Positions 25,614 to 33,311 of a DNA stretch of 62,385 nucleotides are shown piece by piece. This stretch comes from an uncultured Akkermansia sp. (GTDB taxonomy: Bacteria; Verrucomicrobiota; Verrucomicrobiia; Verrucomicrobiales; Akkermansiaceae): the NCBI GenBank assembly GCA_947589295.1, contig CANQBZ010000007.1, forward strand, positions 1-62,385, given 5' to 3'. A program made the translations under genes and the position numbers. How positions within the stretch are numbered: the first letter of the stretch is position 1; every line of letters begins with the position of its first letter. Under the pieces are notes generated by a model that made no database searches, was not told the origin of the DNA, and saw nothing but the letters and a program-made list of their open reading frames with translations.

Positions 25614-27074
25614 TCACTGAATAACAGGAAGAGGAGACGTCTTTTTCCAGTCGCCTCGAGTAAAGTCGGGGAATATTTGCGGAGCTCCCCCCTCGTTCAC
25701 CGATTTTTCAGAGAGTGGACCGACTGCCGACCAAAACGCTCCCTCGTACACATTTTGATCCATCGGTTCGCCTTTGTGCAAGCACTCAATGACTCGATAG
25801 AGCATGATGTAATTCATCCCGCCATGGCTGTCATTTTTGCGGGCCTCTTCCCCCAAGCGTTTGTAAAGAGGGTGATCGTACATGGCGTACAGTTTGGATT
25901 CAGCCTCCTCGCCCTCATACCACTCGTGGTAGCCGCCCTCGGAGCTGATTTCAGAGCCGCCGGGCTGTCCCTCCTTCTCGGGGGAATCGGCAGCCCCCGG
26001 GCTAATACGTTCACCTGCAACGCGCAAGGGGTAATCCGCCAGTGTTCCGGCTGTGCCTTGGATGAGGTTCTTGCGGTCGTAGGGACGAGGACTCGTCTCA
26101 TCCCACTGCACAAGAATGGTACGCCCCAGCTTGGTTTTGATGATGGAGTTGCTCATGTCGCCACATTTGAACTGGAGCCTGTTCCACTTGTGGTCAGCAG
26201 GAAAATGCTTTTTGGCATAGGCGGCGCGGCCGATGGCGGGGCTACCAAAGGAAACGATGCGATCAAAGGAATCTTCCCCACGAGCCAGGCTCATGTACTG
26301 CGCCACGGGGCCGAGGCCATGCGTGGGGTATAAATTGCCATTGCGTGCAGTGTAGTGGTTAATGCGCCACGAATCACAACCTCGATTCTCGCTGAACATT
26401 TGCATGCGCAACTCATGAATGTAGGCGGCTTCACCATGCAACAGCTCACCGATGAGCCCCTGGCGTACCATGTTCAGGAACATCAGCTCATTGCGACCGT
26501 AGTTGCAGTTCTCCAGCATCATGCAGTGCTTTTGCGTGCGCTCAGCAGTGTCTACCACGCGCCACAAATCCTCCAGAGTAATCGCCAACGGCACCTCGAC
26601 AAATGCGTGCGCGCCAGCCTCCATGGCGTCAATGGCCATTTGGGCATGCGTTTCCCACGGCGTGTTAATGAGAACGGCATCCGGTTTTACCTCTGCGAGC
26701 ATTTTTTTGTACGCCATGGGGTCTCCATTGTATTCGGTGGGACACTTGCTCGTCCGCTTCGCTATTTGGTTCGCCATCGCCTTGGTAGCATCGTCGTGAG
26801 GATCGCACACCGCCACCACCTCGCAATGAGGAATACTCAGAAGATGGAGCGTCTGACGAACCCCGCGTTCGCCCAGACCAATGACCGCCACGCGCACGCA
26901 GTCAATTTTTGGGGCACGGAATCCACCCATGTAAACGCTACTCTCAGGCCGCGGGAGAGCAGCAGACGTATCCACTGGCTCGACGTTCTTTGAATGCGTG
27001 GCTTCCGCCCCGACCGGACCTGGATTCTGCGCACTCAATGATCCGCTAAAAAACATGGTACGATTCATCGCCAT
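25614..27074 (-). CDS. GH109-type secreted glycosidase (Gfo/Idh/MocA fold), copy 2
   Basis: 486 residues from the ATG at 27074, which has AAGGAG 8 nt upstream. The signal peptide is shorter (MNRTMFFSGSLSAQ) and the first 110 residues differ at many places from copy 1, for example the Rossmann motif VAVIGLGERG is kept but the next helix reads VRQTLHLLS. From NLYPTHGLGP to the C-terminus the two proteins are the same. Substrate differences, if any, should therefore come from the N-terminal half. Tandem orientation with copy 1. Confidence 0.85.
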   Translation of the reverse strand: MAMNRTMFFSGSLSAQNPGPVGAEATHSKNVEPVDTSAALPRPESSVYMGGFRAPKIDCVRVAVIGLGERGVRQTLHLLSIPHCEVVAVCDPHDDATKAMANQIAKRTSKCPTEYNGDPMAYKKMLAEVKPDAVLINTPWETHAQMAIDAMEAGAHAFVEVPLAITLEDLWRVVDTAERTQKHCMMLENCNYGRNELMFLNMVRQGLIGELLHGEAAYIHELRMQMFSENRGCDSWRINHYTARNGNLYPTHGLGPVAQYMSLARGEDSFDRIVSFGSPAIGRAAYAKKHFPADHKWNRLQFKCGDMSNSIIKTKLGRTILVQWDETSPRPYDRKNLIQGTAGTLADYPLRVAGERISPGAADSPEKEGQPGGSEISSEGGYHEWYEGEEAESKLYAMYDHPLYKRLGEEARKNDSHGGMNYIMLYRVIECLHKGEPMDQNVYEGAFWSAVGPLSEKSVNEGGAPQIFPDFTRGDWKKTSPLPVIQ

Positions 27075-27207
27075 CTCGATCACTCCTTATGACCAGCATT
27101 GCATGTCCGAGGATAGAACACTCTCCGCATGCTACAGACGGTACGCAGCCGTGCCCAGACTTCTTTCAATTTTTCTTAACAAGAAAAAGGCCGGAAGTGA
27201 AAAAAAC

Positions 27208-27237
27208 TTGCTTCTACTAAGCTAAGAGTGATAGAAT
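27208..27237 (+). promoter_or_regulatory. Promoter of the UspA gene (predicted leaderless)
   Basis: TTGCTT, 18-bp spacer, TAGAAT, then 6 nt to the ATG at 27244. The transcript should start at the A of the start codon. Confidence 0.65.
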
Positions 27238-27243
27238 GCGAGC

Positions 27244-27708
27244 ATGCTGAGAGTACTAGCCGCAACAGATTTCTCTGAAGATGGTCGAGCCGTGGTAGAT
27301 TTTGCCGCCAATCTGGTGAGGCAAAGTGGGGGAAAGATGTATCTGCTGCATGCGGTGGAACCATGTATGATGGATGCGGCAGGGTGCTTGACGATGGAAG
27401 AAAAAAAGGGAGAAGGACAGGGAATGCGGCATGTATCCTTGCTGGAACTGACAAATGAACGGGCCCACCGAGCGGCAGAAAAAATCAGCAAAAAATGGGA
27501 CATATCGATCTACGGAAAGGCGGAGGAGGCAGATGACGTTGTGGAGTGCATTCATCAATTCTGCCAGCGGCACCACATTGATATGCTTGTCATTGGGAAT
27601 CGACATCACTCTCTGCTCTCATCCATCCTGCTTGGCAGCACAGCAGCCAGACTGGTTCGCACTGCAAGGATACCCGTGACAGTAGTGCCCTGCGCCCCGG
27701 TGCAGTAG
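27244..27708 (+). CDS. Universal stress protein (UspA family)
   Basis: 154 residues, single Usp domain. It has the starting strand MLRVLAATDFSEDGR, a mid region VVECIHQFC, and the ATP-binding type motif GNRHHSLLSSILLGSTAARLVRTARIPVTVV near the end (G-x2-G-x9-G-S variant). Usp proteins help survival under growth arrest and other stress. It precedes the YmdB-like gene with a gap of only a few bases and likely leads that operon. Confidence 0.88.
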   Translation: MLRVLAATDFSEDGRAVVDFAANLVRQSGGKMYLLHAVEPCMMDAAGCLTMEEKKGEGQGMRHVSLLELTNERAHRAAEKISKKWDISIYGKAEEADDVVECIHQFCQRHHIDMLVIGNRHHSLLSSILLGSTAARLVRTARIPVTVVPCAPVQ

Positions 27709-27715
27709 TGTGAGC

Positions 27716-28507
27716 ATGAGATTGATTTTTACAGGTGATGTGGTGGGCAGCACAGGACGTGAGGCTCTGCGGCGGGCCGTCATGCAATGGCGTCGCAAAT
27801 ACGAGCCAGCGCTGTTTATTGCCAACGCAGAGAACGCCGCAGGGGGACGCGGTATCACCCTGGCTGTGGCGCACCAAATACTGGGCTTCGGGGTGCATGT
27901 GATAACTCTCGGGGATCATGCTTGGGATCAGTCAGAATACACTGAGCACGCGGGTGAAGAAACCCACGTGCTGCGTCCGTACAATTTGCAGCCCGGCACT
28001 CCCGGTCACGGGAGCATCCAGCTAACAACGCCGTTGGGACGGGTGGGAATCATCAGCCTGATGGGGCGCAGCATGATGCGTCCGGGAGCTCTGAATCCTT
28101 TTACCATAGGCTATGATGAAGTGCTGCGCCTGAGAGAGGACGGTGTGCGCACCATTTTGGTAGATTTTCACGCGGAATCCACCGGGGAAAAGGTGGCTCT
28201 TGGACGGCGACTGGATGGACTCGCAAGTGCAGTGCTGGGCACGCATACGCACGTGCAAACGGCAGATGCCTGCATTCTGCCCGGCGGCACGGCGTATATG
28301 ACCGATGTGGGGATGTGCGGCAGCAGGGACGGCGTCATCGGGCGCGAGGAGCAAGCCGTTCTAAATGGCATGGTGAGTGGGTTGCCGTGCAAGCTGCCGG
28401 TTGCCGGATGGCCCGCAAGGGTGAGCGGTGTGCTCATCGAGAGCGACGACGAAACAGGGCGCGCTACCAGAATTCAGCCGTTGAATCTTGAACTGCAAAA
28501 GGAATGA
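27716..28507 (+). CDS. ymdB: YmdB-type metallophosphoesterase
   Basis: 263 residues from ATG 27716 (a GTG at 27710 is an alternative). The sequence matches the TIGR00282-type family: IFTGDVVGSTGREAL, NAENAAGGRGIT, LGDHAWDQ, LVDFHAESTGEKVALG and GTHTHVQTADA carry the Asp, Asn and His metal ligands. Bacillus YmdB is a 2',3'-cyclic nucleotide phosphodiesterase that affects biofilm choice. The usual TGNH is TLGDH here, a small change at one ligand position. It overlaps tcdA by 4 bp. Confidence 0.88.
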   Translation: MRLIFTGDVVGSTGREALRRAVMQWRRKYEPALFIANAENAAGGRGITLAVAHQILGFGVHVITLGDHAWDQSEYTEHAGEETHVLRPYNLQPGTPGHGSIQLTTPLGRVGIISLMGRSMMRPGALNPFTIGYDEVLRLREDGVRTILVDFHAESTGEKVALGRRLDGLASAVLGTHTHVQTADACILPGGTAYMTDVGMCGSRDGVIGREEQAVLNGMVSGLPCKLPVAGWPARVSGVLIESDDETGRATRIQPLNLELQKE

Positions 28508-29316
28508 TGGTGGATGAACAGAGATTCGGCGGTATTCGCCGACTGTACGGTAGGGAAGCGGCGGAGCGTATTGCCCAAGCGCGCGTAGCTGTCGTGGGCA
28601 TCGGCGGTGTTGGGTCTTGGACGGTCGAAGCGCTGGCACGCAGTGGTGTGGGCGGTATAATCCTCATGGACGCAGACGATATTTGCGTGACCAATACCAA
28701 CCGACAAATCCACGCGAACAACGGCAACTACGGGAAAATGAAGGTTGAGATCATGTCCGAGCGTCTGAAAACGATTAACCCACAAGTGGAAGTGACTATC
28801 CTGCCCCGATTTTACAAGGCATCCGCCCCGGAGGAGCTCTTTGAAAACAAACCGTGTGTGGTCGTGGATGCTATCGACTCCATGAAAGCCAAGGCCCACC
28901 TCATTGCAGAAAGCTGGAGACGCGCGGTGCCAATCGTGACTTGCGGCGGAGCGGGAGGCAGACGGCACGCCGAAAACGTACGCCTGGCAGACTTGGCACG
29001 CACCACCAATGATCCCATGCTTGTGCGCCTGCGCAAAGTGCTGCGGCAGGAATACGGGCTGCCTCTGGGCGACCGCTGCGCGGAAATCGGTATTCCCTGT
29101 GTGTACAGCATCGAGGCGCCGGTGTACCCGCAATGTGATGGCAACGTGGGTCCGGTGCGGGAACCCGGGCAAGTCGGCGGTCTTGGATGCGCGGCCGGCT
29201 TTGGCTCCGCCACCCCCATCACGGGGTCCTTCGGTTTTTTCGCGGCATCCGCCGTTCTCCAAATCATCACCGCCCCTGCCCATGAAATTGAACCCGCACA
29301 TAGCACGTGCAAATAA
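28504..29316 (+). CDS. tcdA: tRNA threonylcarbamoyladenosine dehydratase (TcdA/CsdL)
   Basis: 270 residues of the ThiF/MoeB/E1 fold. It has [17 protein letters not shown] (ATP-binding glycine loop), [16 protein letters not shown] (Asp and the NTNRQ motif), and [15 protein letters not shown], all characteristic of TcdA, which cyclises t6A37 in tRNAs using ATP. No C-terminal catalytic cysteine system of the MoeB type is needed. Interestingly tsaD, which makes the t6A precursor, is also in this window (49976). It overlaps ymdB and the next methyltransferase gene. Confidence 0.9.
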   Translation: MMVDEQRFGGIRRLYGREAAERIAQARVAVVGIGGVGSWTVEALARSGVGGIILMDADDICVTNTNRQIHANNGNYGKMKVEIMSERLKTINPQVEVTILPRFYKASAPEELFENKPCVVVDAIDSMKAKAHLIAESWRRAVPIVTCGGAGGRRHAENVRLADLARTTNDPMLVRLRKVLRQEYGLPLGDRCAEIGIPCVYSIEAPVYPQCDGNVGPVREPGQVGGLGCAAGFGSATPITGSFGFFAASAVLQIITAPAHEIEPAHSTCK

Positions 29317-29881
29317 GCACGTATCTTTCCCTGCTTTCACAGATCGAAAGCCCACTCAGATCGTCATCCCCGCTGCAGATGAGGGAAGATTGCGAGAAAT
29401 ACTGACTGAGCAACCTGACGGGCTTTATTTGGTGCTTGATTGCGTGCAAGACCCGCACAATTTGGGGGCTATTCTACGTACAGCAGACGGCGCAGGCGTG
29501 GCAGCGGTGATAGCGCCGCGAGACAAATCCACAGGCATTACCGAGACCGTGCTGCGTGTGTCCGTCGGCGCGGCGGAAAAGGTTCCCTTCATCCAAGTAA
29601 CCAACTTAGCGCGTACCCTGCGCGACATGCAACAGGCAGGCATTTGGTTGGTGGGCACCTCCGACAAAGGCGACCGCTCACTGTACGCCACCGACTTGCG
29701 TGGTCCCATCGCAATCATCATGGGCGCCGAGGGCGATGGGATGCGACGGCTCACAGAAGAAACCTGCGATTTCTTGGTACGCATTCCCATGGCAGGCAGT
29801 GTACCCTGTCTAAACGTATCGGTAGCCGCGGGAGTGTGCTTGTATGAAGCCGTGCGGCAGCGGCAGCAACCTATGTCCTGA
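29282..29881 (+). CDS. SpoU/TrmH-family rRNA/tRNA 2'-O-methyltransferase (RlmB-like)
   Basis: 199 residues from ATG 29282, overlapping the end of tcdA by 35 bp; the frame is open much further upstream, but that part is inside tcdA. SpoU motifs: [17 protein letters not shown] (motif 1), [14 protein letters not shown] (motif 2) and [18 protein letters not shown] (motif 3), forming the trefoil knot that binds S-adenosylmethionine. The protein lacks the N-terminal L30e-like RNA-binding domain of most RlmB proteins beyond a short segment. Substrate RNA is unknown. Confidence 0.88.
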   Translation: MKLNPHIARANKHVSFPAFTDRKPTQIVIPAADEGRLREILTEQPDGLYLVLDCVQDPHNLGAILRTADGAGVAAVIAPRDKSTGITETVLRVSVGAAEKVPFIQVTNLARTLRDMQQAGIWLVGTSDKGDRSLYATDLRGPIAIIMGAEGDGMRRLTEETCDFLVRIPMAGSVPCLNVSVAAGVCLYEAVRQRQQPMS

Positions 29882-29883
29882 AC

Positions 29884-30684
29884 ATGCCCACGATCCTGCA
29901 CATTGAGCCGCCACCGGGGCGCACCGTTCGCATTATTTCTGACCTTCATCTGGCGAACCAGCGTAGCTGCGCTCCAAGTCCTCGTCAACTCATGGAAAGC
30001 ATGGGCGGCGTGGATATGCTGGTGCTGGCAGGAGATACTGCCGAAACGCGAGAGGCTTGTGCCGAGCGAGAACACAGCATCCAACTGCGCGCCGAACTGC
30101 GTGAATTGTGCCAGCAGCGCGGGGTAGAGCTGGTGGAACTTGCCGGCAATCACGACCCGGACATAGAAGCCCAGCTCGCGCTTCTATGGGGAGGGAAAGT
30201 GGCGGTCATGCACGGTCACAGCCTGCTATACCGTGTGTCACCGTGGAGTCGAGAATATGATGCCTGCGCGGGAGAGGTGAAGCGTTTCATTGCTGAGCGT
30301 CCACGAGCTGCGCACGATTTGGAAGAGCGACTACAACTCGCCCACGAGCTCTCAAAACTGCTGGGATGCCATGTACCTTCAGCGGAGGTTCCACGGGAGT
30401 CACGAAGCTTGTTGCGCGAAGCATATCACTGCTTTTGGCCACCAAAAAGGCCGTTGCACATTGTGGCGGCATGGTTGACCTGTGGGCGAAGAGCAGAGGC
30501 ATTTTGTGAGCGTTACCTGCCAGGAGTAGAACTTCTTGTCATTGGCCATTTTCACCGAGGCGGACAATGGAAGAGCACCGGACGGCGGATTTTGAATACC
30601 GGAGCATGGTTCGAACACGCCACTCCTTACGCTGTGGACATGCGTGACGGACAACTACTCTGCTACAGGCGCTACGATTTCTGA
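29884..30684 (+). CDS. Calcineurin-like metallophosphoesterase
   Basis: 266 residues. The metal ligands are in order: ISDLHLA (D-x-H), LAGDTAE (GD), ELAGNHD (GNHD), VMHGHS and VIGHFHRGG (GHxH). A His/Arg-rich helical insert of about 90 residues sits between the fourth and fifth motifs. Layout and insert are similar to UDP-2,3-diacylglucosamine pyrophosphohydrolases (LpxH), but the identity is too vague to assign it to lipid A synthesis. It follows the methyltransferase gene by 2 bp. Confidence 0.8.
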   Translation: MPTILHIEPPPGRTVRIISDLHLANQRSCAPSPRQLMESMGGVDMLVLAGDTAETREACAEREHSIQLRAELRELCQQRGVELVELAGNHDPDIEAQLALLWGGKVAVMHGHSLLYRVSPWSREYDACAGEVKRFIAERPRAAHDLEERLQLAHELSKLLGCHVPSAEVPRESRSLLREAYHCFWPPKRPLHIVAAWLTCGRRAEAFCERYLPGVELLVIGHFHRGGQWKSTGRRILNTGAWFEHATPYAVDMRDGQLLCYRRYDF

Positions 30685-30709
30685 GCAGAAGCGCCGCTCC
30701 GATGTGACA

Positions 30710-30738
30710 TTGACAGGTAGCGGGGAGTGTGGTACCCT
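30710..30738 (+). promoter_or_regulatory. Promoter of the exonuclease III gene (predicted near-leaderless)
   Basis: TTGACA, 17-bp spacer, TACCCT, with ATG at 30747 eight nt after the -10 box. The first ATG at 30741 would be upstream of the expected start point. Confidence 0.55.
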
Positions 30739-30746
30739 GAATGGGT

Positions 30747-31514
30747 ATGAAATTGGTGAGCTGGAATGTGAACGGCCTGCGCGCTGTCTTGGGCAAGGGC
30801 CTCGTTGAAAAAATGGATAGCTTGGGAGCGGATGTGCTCTGCCTCCAGGAAGTAAAAGCTCGTCCAGAGCAGGTGAGCGATCTTTGGCTCGCTTCCTGGC
30901 CGCACCGCTTGTGGAACTCGGCCGAACGGCCCGGCTACTCCGGCGTGCTCATCTTATCTCGCGCAAAACCACTGAGTACCAGCACCGGTATGGGCCAGCA
31001 TGAACATGATGCAGAAGGCCGTGTGGCCACTATGGAGTTTAGGGATTTTTACCTAGTGAACTGCTACACACCGAACTCACAGAATGAGCTCGCCCGTCTG
31101 CCCTATCGTATGGAGTGGGATGAGGCGTTCCGCGGCTATGTGAGCAATCTTGCGCAGAAGAAACCTGTCGTCTTCTGTGGGGATATGAATGTTGCGCACA
31201 AGGAAATTGACATTGCTCGTCCGGAGAGCAATCACTTCAGCGCGGGATTCTCAGACGAAGAACGTGCGGGCTTTGACGCGTTGTTGAAAGAGGGGTTCGC
31301 GGACACTTATCGTCGGCTGCATCCGGAACAAAGGGACGCTTACACGTGGTGGAGTTTTCGTGGGGGAGCGAGGGCGCGAAATGTCGGGTGGCGCATCGAT
31401 TACTTTTGTGTGAGCGAGAAACTCATGCCGAGCGTAATCTGTGCTGCTATCCATCCGGAAATTGAAGGCTCGGATCATTGTCCCATTTCCTTGGAAATAC
31501 AAAGGGTTCTCTGA
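30747..31514 (+). CDS. Exodeoxyribonuclease III (AP endonuclease)
   Basis: 255 residues. Signature motifs: VSWNVNGLRAV, LCLQEVK (catalytic Glu), VNCYTPNS (Tyr), FCGDMNVAH (Asp/Asn), RIDYFCVSE and GSDHCPI (Asp-His). All active-site residues of the ExoA/Xth family are present. It cuts at abasic sites and trims 3' ends in base excision repair. Followed 4 bp later by a membrane protein gene in the same direction. Confidence 0.93.
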   Translation: MKLVSWNVNGLRAVLGKGLVEKMDSLGADVLCLQEVKARPEQVSDLWLASWPHRLWNSAERPGYSGVLILSRAKPLSTSTGMGQHEHDAEGRVATMEFRDFYLVNCYTPNSQNELARLPYRMEWDEAFRGYVSNLAQKKPVVFCGDMNVAHKEIDIARPESNHFSAGFSDEERAGFDALLKEGFADTYRRLHPEQRDAYTWWSFRGGARARNVGWRIDYFCVSEKLMPSVICAAIHPEIEGSDHCPISLEIQRVL

Positions 31515-31518
31515 AGTC

Positions 31519-31989
31519 GTGAGAAAACCTGTCATACTCCTTGTCTTTATCAACCTGCTGCGAGTGGGGCTGGGGATATTTTTCGTAGTGACTGCGCTGC
31601 GGAAAATACCACAGCTCGATGAGACGGCAGATTTTTTAACCCGAAGCCGTTTACTGCCAATGGAATGCTCCCTACCGTTAGCGTGCATCGGAGTGAGCAT
31701 GGAGCTGCTGGTGGGTATCTGTTTCATCATGCGCAGGGCTTACCGAGCGGCAACTCTCTGGGGCTGTGTGATGGCGGCCGTTTTCCTCTTCCTGTATGTA
31801 CAGGGATGGGCACGCGGGCTGGAGTTGAGTTGCAATTGCCTGGGGGCTGAGCATCTCATCACCCATTACCCCTTGGATAGTGCAATGCGTGCTTTACTTT
31901 TGGGAGCCATACTCGTCTTGGCATGGGATTCCCGGCAAGGTGAAAACGGACTATGGAAATTCAAACGATTTGATTTCTCGGATATGTGA
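31519..31989 (+). CDS. MauE/DoxX-like integral membrane protein
   Basis: 156 residues from the GTG at 31519, just after the exonuclease stop; a longer in-frame start lies inside the previous gene and is less likely. Four hydrophobic helices with LRVGLGIFFVVTALRKIPQL and a conserved CNCLG after helix 3 match the MauE/DoxX superfamily. MauE-like proteins often act in disulfide or thiol handling at the membrane. Partner proteins are not seen next to it, so the role is unknown. Confidence 0.7.
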   Translation: MRKPVILLVFINLLRVGLGIFFVVTALRKIPQLDETADFLTRSRLLPMECSLPLACIGVSMELLVGICFIMRRAYRAATLWGCVMAAVFLFLYVQGWARGLELSCNCLGAEHLITHYPLDSAMRALLLGAILVLAWDSRQGENGLWKFKRFDFSDM

Positions 31990-32035
31990 AATGGAACGGA
32001 CTGCAAAAAATGAGGCACATGAATCGTGTATCGGC

Positions 32036-32064
32036 TTGAAAGATGGGTCTAAGAGGCGTATAAT
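32036..32064 (+). promoter_or_regulatory. Promoter of the exbB operon
   Basis: TTGAAA, 17-bp spacer, perfect TATAAT; the first ATG is at 32074 and a second in-frame ATG at 32080, so the leader is at most a few bases. Confidence 0.8.
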
Positions 32065-32073
32065 CCGCCGCGG

Positions 32074-32850
32074 ATGGTTATGCTCAATTCAATAATTCTG
32101 GATAAATTGCTCAACCCTGGCGGGGTTCAACTGGTAGAGCTCTTCGAAAAAGGCGGGGTGCTGATGTGGCCTCTGCTGGCCCTTTCTTTCATTGCCCTCA
32201 TGGTCACCATCATCTGCTTGTGGACCACCCGAGAGGGAGCCGTGTTGCCCATGAAGCTCATCGGACCCGTGGAGTCATACATACGGCGCAAAGATTACAC
32301 TGGACTGATGGACTTGTGTGAGCAAAGCGATTCGAGCTTCACACGGACAATCTGCGTAATCATGATGTTTTTGCAGCGCAATCCGAATGCAAACATCGAT
32401 GAAGTGAGAGAAGTTGCCACTGCAGAAGGCTCGCGCCAGGCAAACATGCTTACCCGCCAGATAAGCTGGTTGGCGGACATAGGTAGTATCGCCCCCATGA
32501 TCGGCCTGCTTGGCACAGTCATTGGAATGATGCGCACTTTTACTGAGATGGCAGCCGGCAATTTTGAGGGAGTCAAGCAGATGCAGATGGCCAGCGGGAT
32601 ATCTGAAGCAATGATCACTACGGCTGGTGGGCTCGTACTTGCTATTCCTTGCATGCTCTTCTACGTCATTTTCCGGAATCGAATTCAAAAGAGGATCACA
32701 GATATGGAGGCTGCTATCACCCACATACTTTCTCTGATTTCACTGCAAATGAATAGAGAACAACGCTTAGGCAGTATGAACCGGCACGGGGTTGGCACAG
32801 AACAAGTTATCGGCACTGCTCCCGAAGAAACGAGACGTCTGCGCCCTTGA
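32074..32850 (+). CDS. MotA/TolQ/ExbB-family proton channel protein
   Basis: 258 residues (256 if the ATG at 32080 is used). Three membrane segments: about 30-50 (LMWPLLALSFIALMVTII), then SIAPMIGLLGTVIGMMRTF and a C-terminal pair AMITTAGGLVLAIPCMLFYVIF. These are the ExbB/TolQ helices that surround the channel. It pairs with the ExbD-like gene 9 bp downstream and energises outer-membrane processes with proton motive force. Assignment to Ton or Tol is open; the next genes (TPR protein, peptidoglycan synthase) suggest a cell-wall link. Confidence 0.88.
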   Translation: MVMLNSIILDKLLNPGGVQLVELFEKGGVLMWPLLALSFIALMVTIICLWTTREGAVLPMKLIGPVESYIRRKDYTGLMDLCEQSDSSFTRTICVIMMFLQRNPNANIDEVREVATAEGSRQANMLTRQISWLADIGSIAPMIGLLGTVIGMMRTFTEMAAGNFEGVKQMQMASGISEAMITTAGGLVLAIPCMLFYVIFRNRIQKRITDMEAAITHILSLISLQMNREQRLGSMNRHGVGTEQVIGTAPEETRRLRP

Positions 32851-32859
32851 GTCAGCAGG

Positions 32860-33297
32860 ATGAAATTCAACGTTAAAGTCCCAGATTCGATAGGATTTCA
32901 GCTGGCGCCCATGCTTGATGTGGTGTTTCTGCTGCTCATCTTTTTTGTGGTCACGCAGAAATTCATACTCAACGAGCAGGATTTGAAGGTGAAAGTGCCA
33001 ACAGCGCCCAAGACCACAGAAGAAGCTTCACGTGCAATTGACGAAATTATCATCAACGCGAGGGAAGAACATGGAGAACTCATTATCACCATCGATCGTG
33101 AGCAATTCACACGCGAGAAGCTGTTGAGCATGTTACAGCGCATGATAGCTGTCAACCCGAATCAAGCCGTGCGTATACGTGGAGATGCAGAAATGCGCTG
33201 GCAGAAGGTAGCGGATGTTATCTCTACCTGCTCAAAGGCAGGAGTTTGGAATGTCTCGTTCTCCAAGCAACTGCCAACGCACGAACGGCAAAAGTGA
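32860..33297 (+). CDS. ExbD/TolR-family protein
   Basis: 145 residues, one N-terminal membrane helix containing the essential aspartate (LAPMLDVVFLLLIFFV), then a periplasmic domain of about 100 residues with the usual VRIRGDAEMRWQKVADVI segment. It is the proton-carrying partner of the ExbB-like protein just upstream. Its last codons are only 14 bp from the start of the TPR gene. Confidence 0.88.
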   Translation: MKFNVKVPDSIGFQLAPMLDVVFLLLIFFVVTQKFILNEQDLKVKVPTAPKTTEEASRAIDEIIINAREEHGELIITIDREQFTREKLLSMLQRMIAVNPNQAVRIRGDAEMRWQKVADVISTCSKAGVWNVSFSKQLPTHERQK

Positions 33298-33311
33298 ACA
33301 CACGTGTCACC

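Larger units (their letters stand above)
23985..27074 (-). repeat. Tandem direct duplication of the GH109 gene (offset 1622 bp)
   Basis: Sequence from 23985 onward matches that from 25607 onward with very few differences up to about 24710/26332, including some bases beyond the stop codons. Further toward the gene starts the copies diverge in patches. The pattern fits an old duplication with recent gene conversion of the 3' half. Confidence 0.85.

Noticed and set aside
29009..29281. Upstream extension of the SpoU methyltransferase frame
   Set aside because: It lies completely inside tcdA in another frame; the ATG at 29282 starts at a plausible N-terminus.
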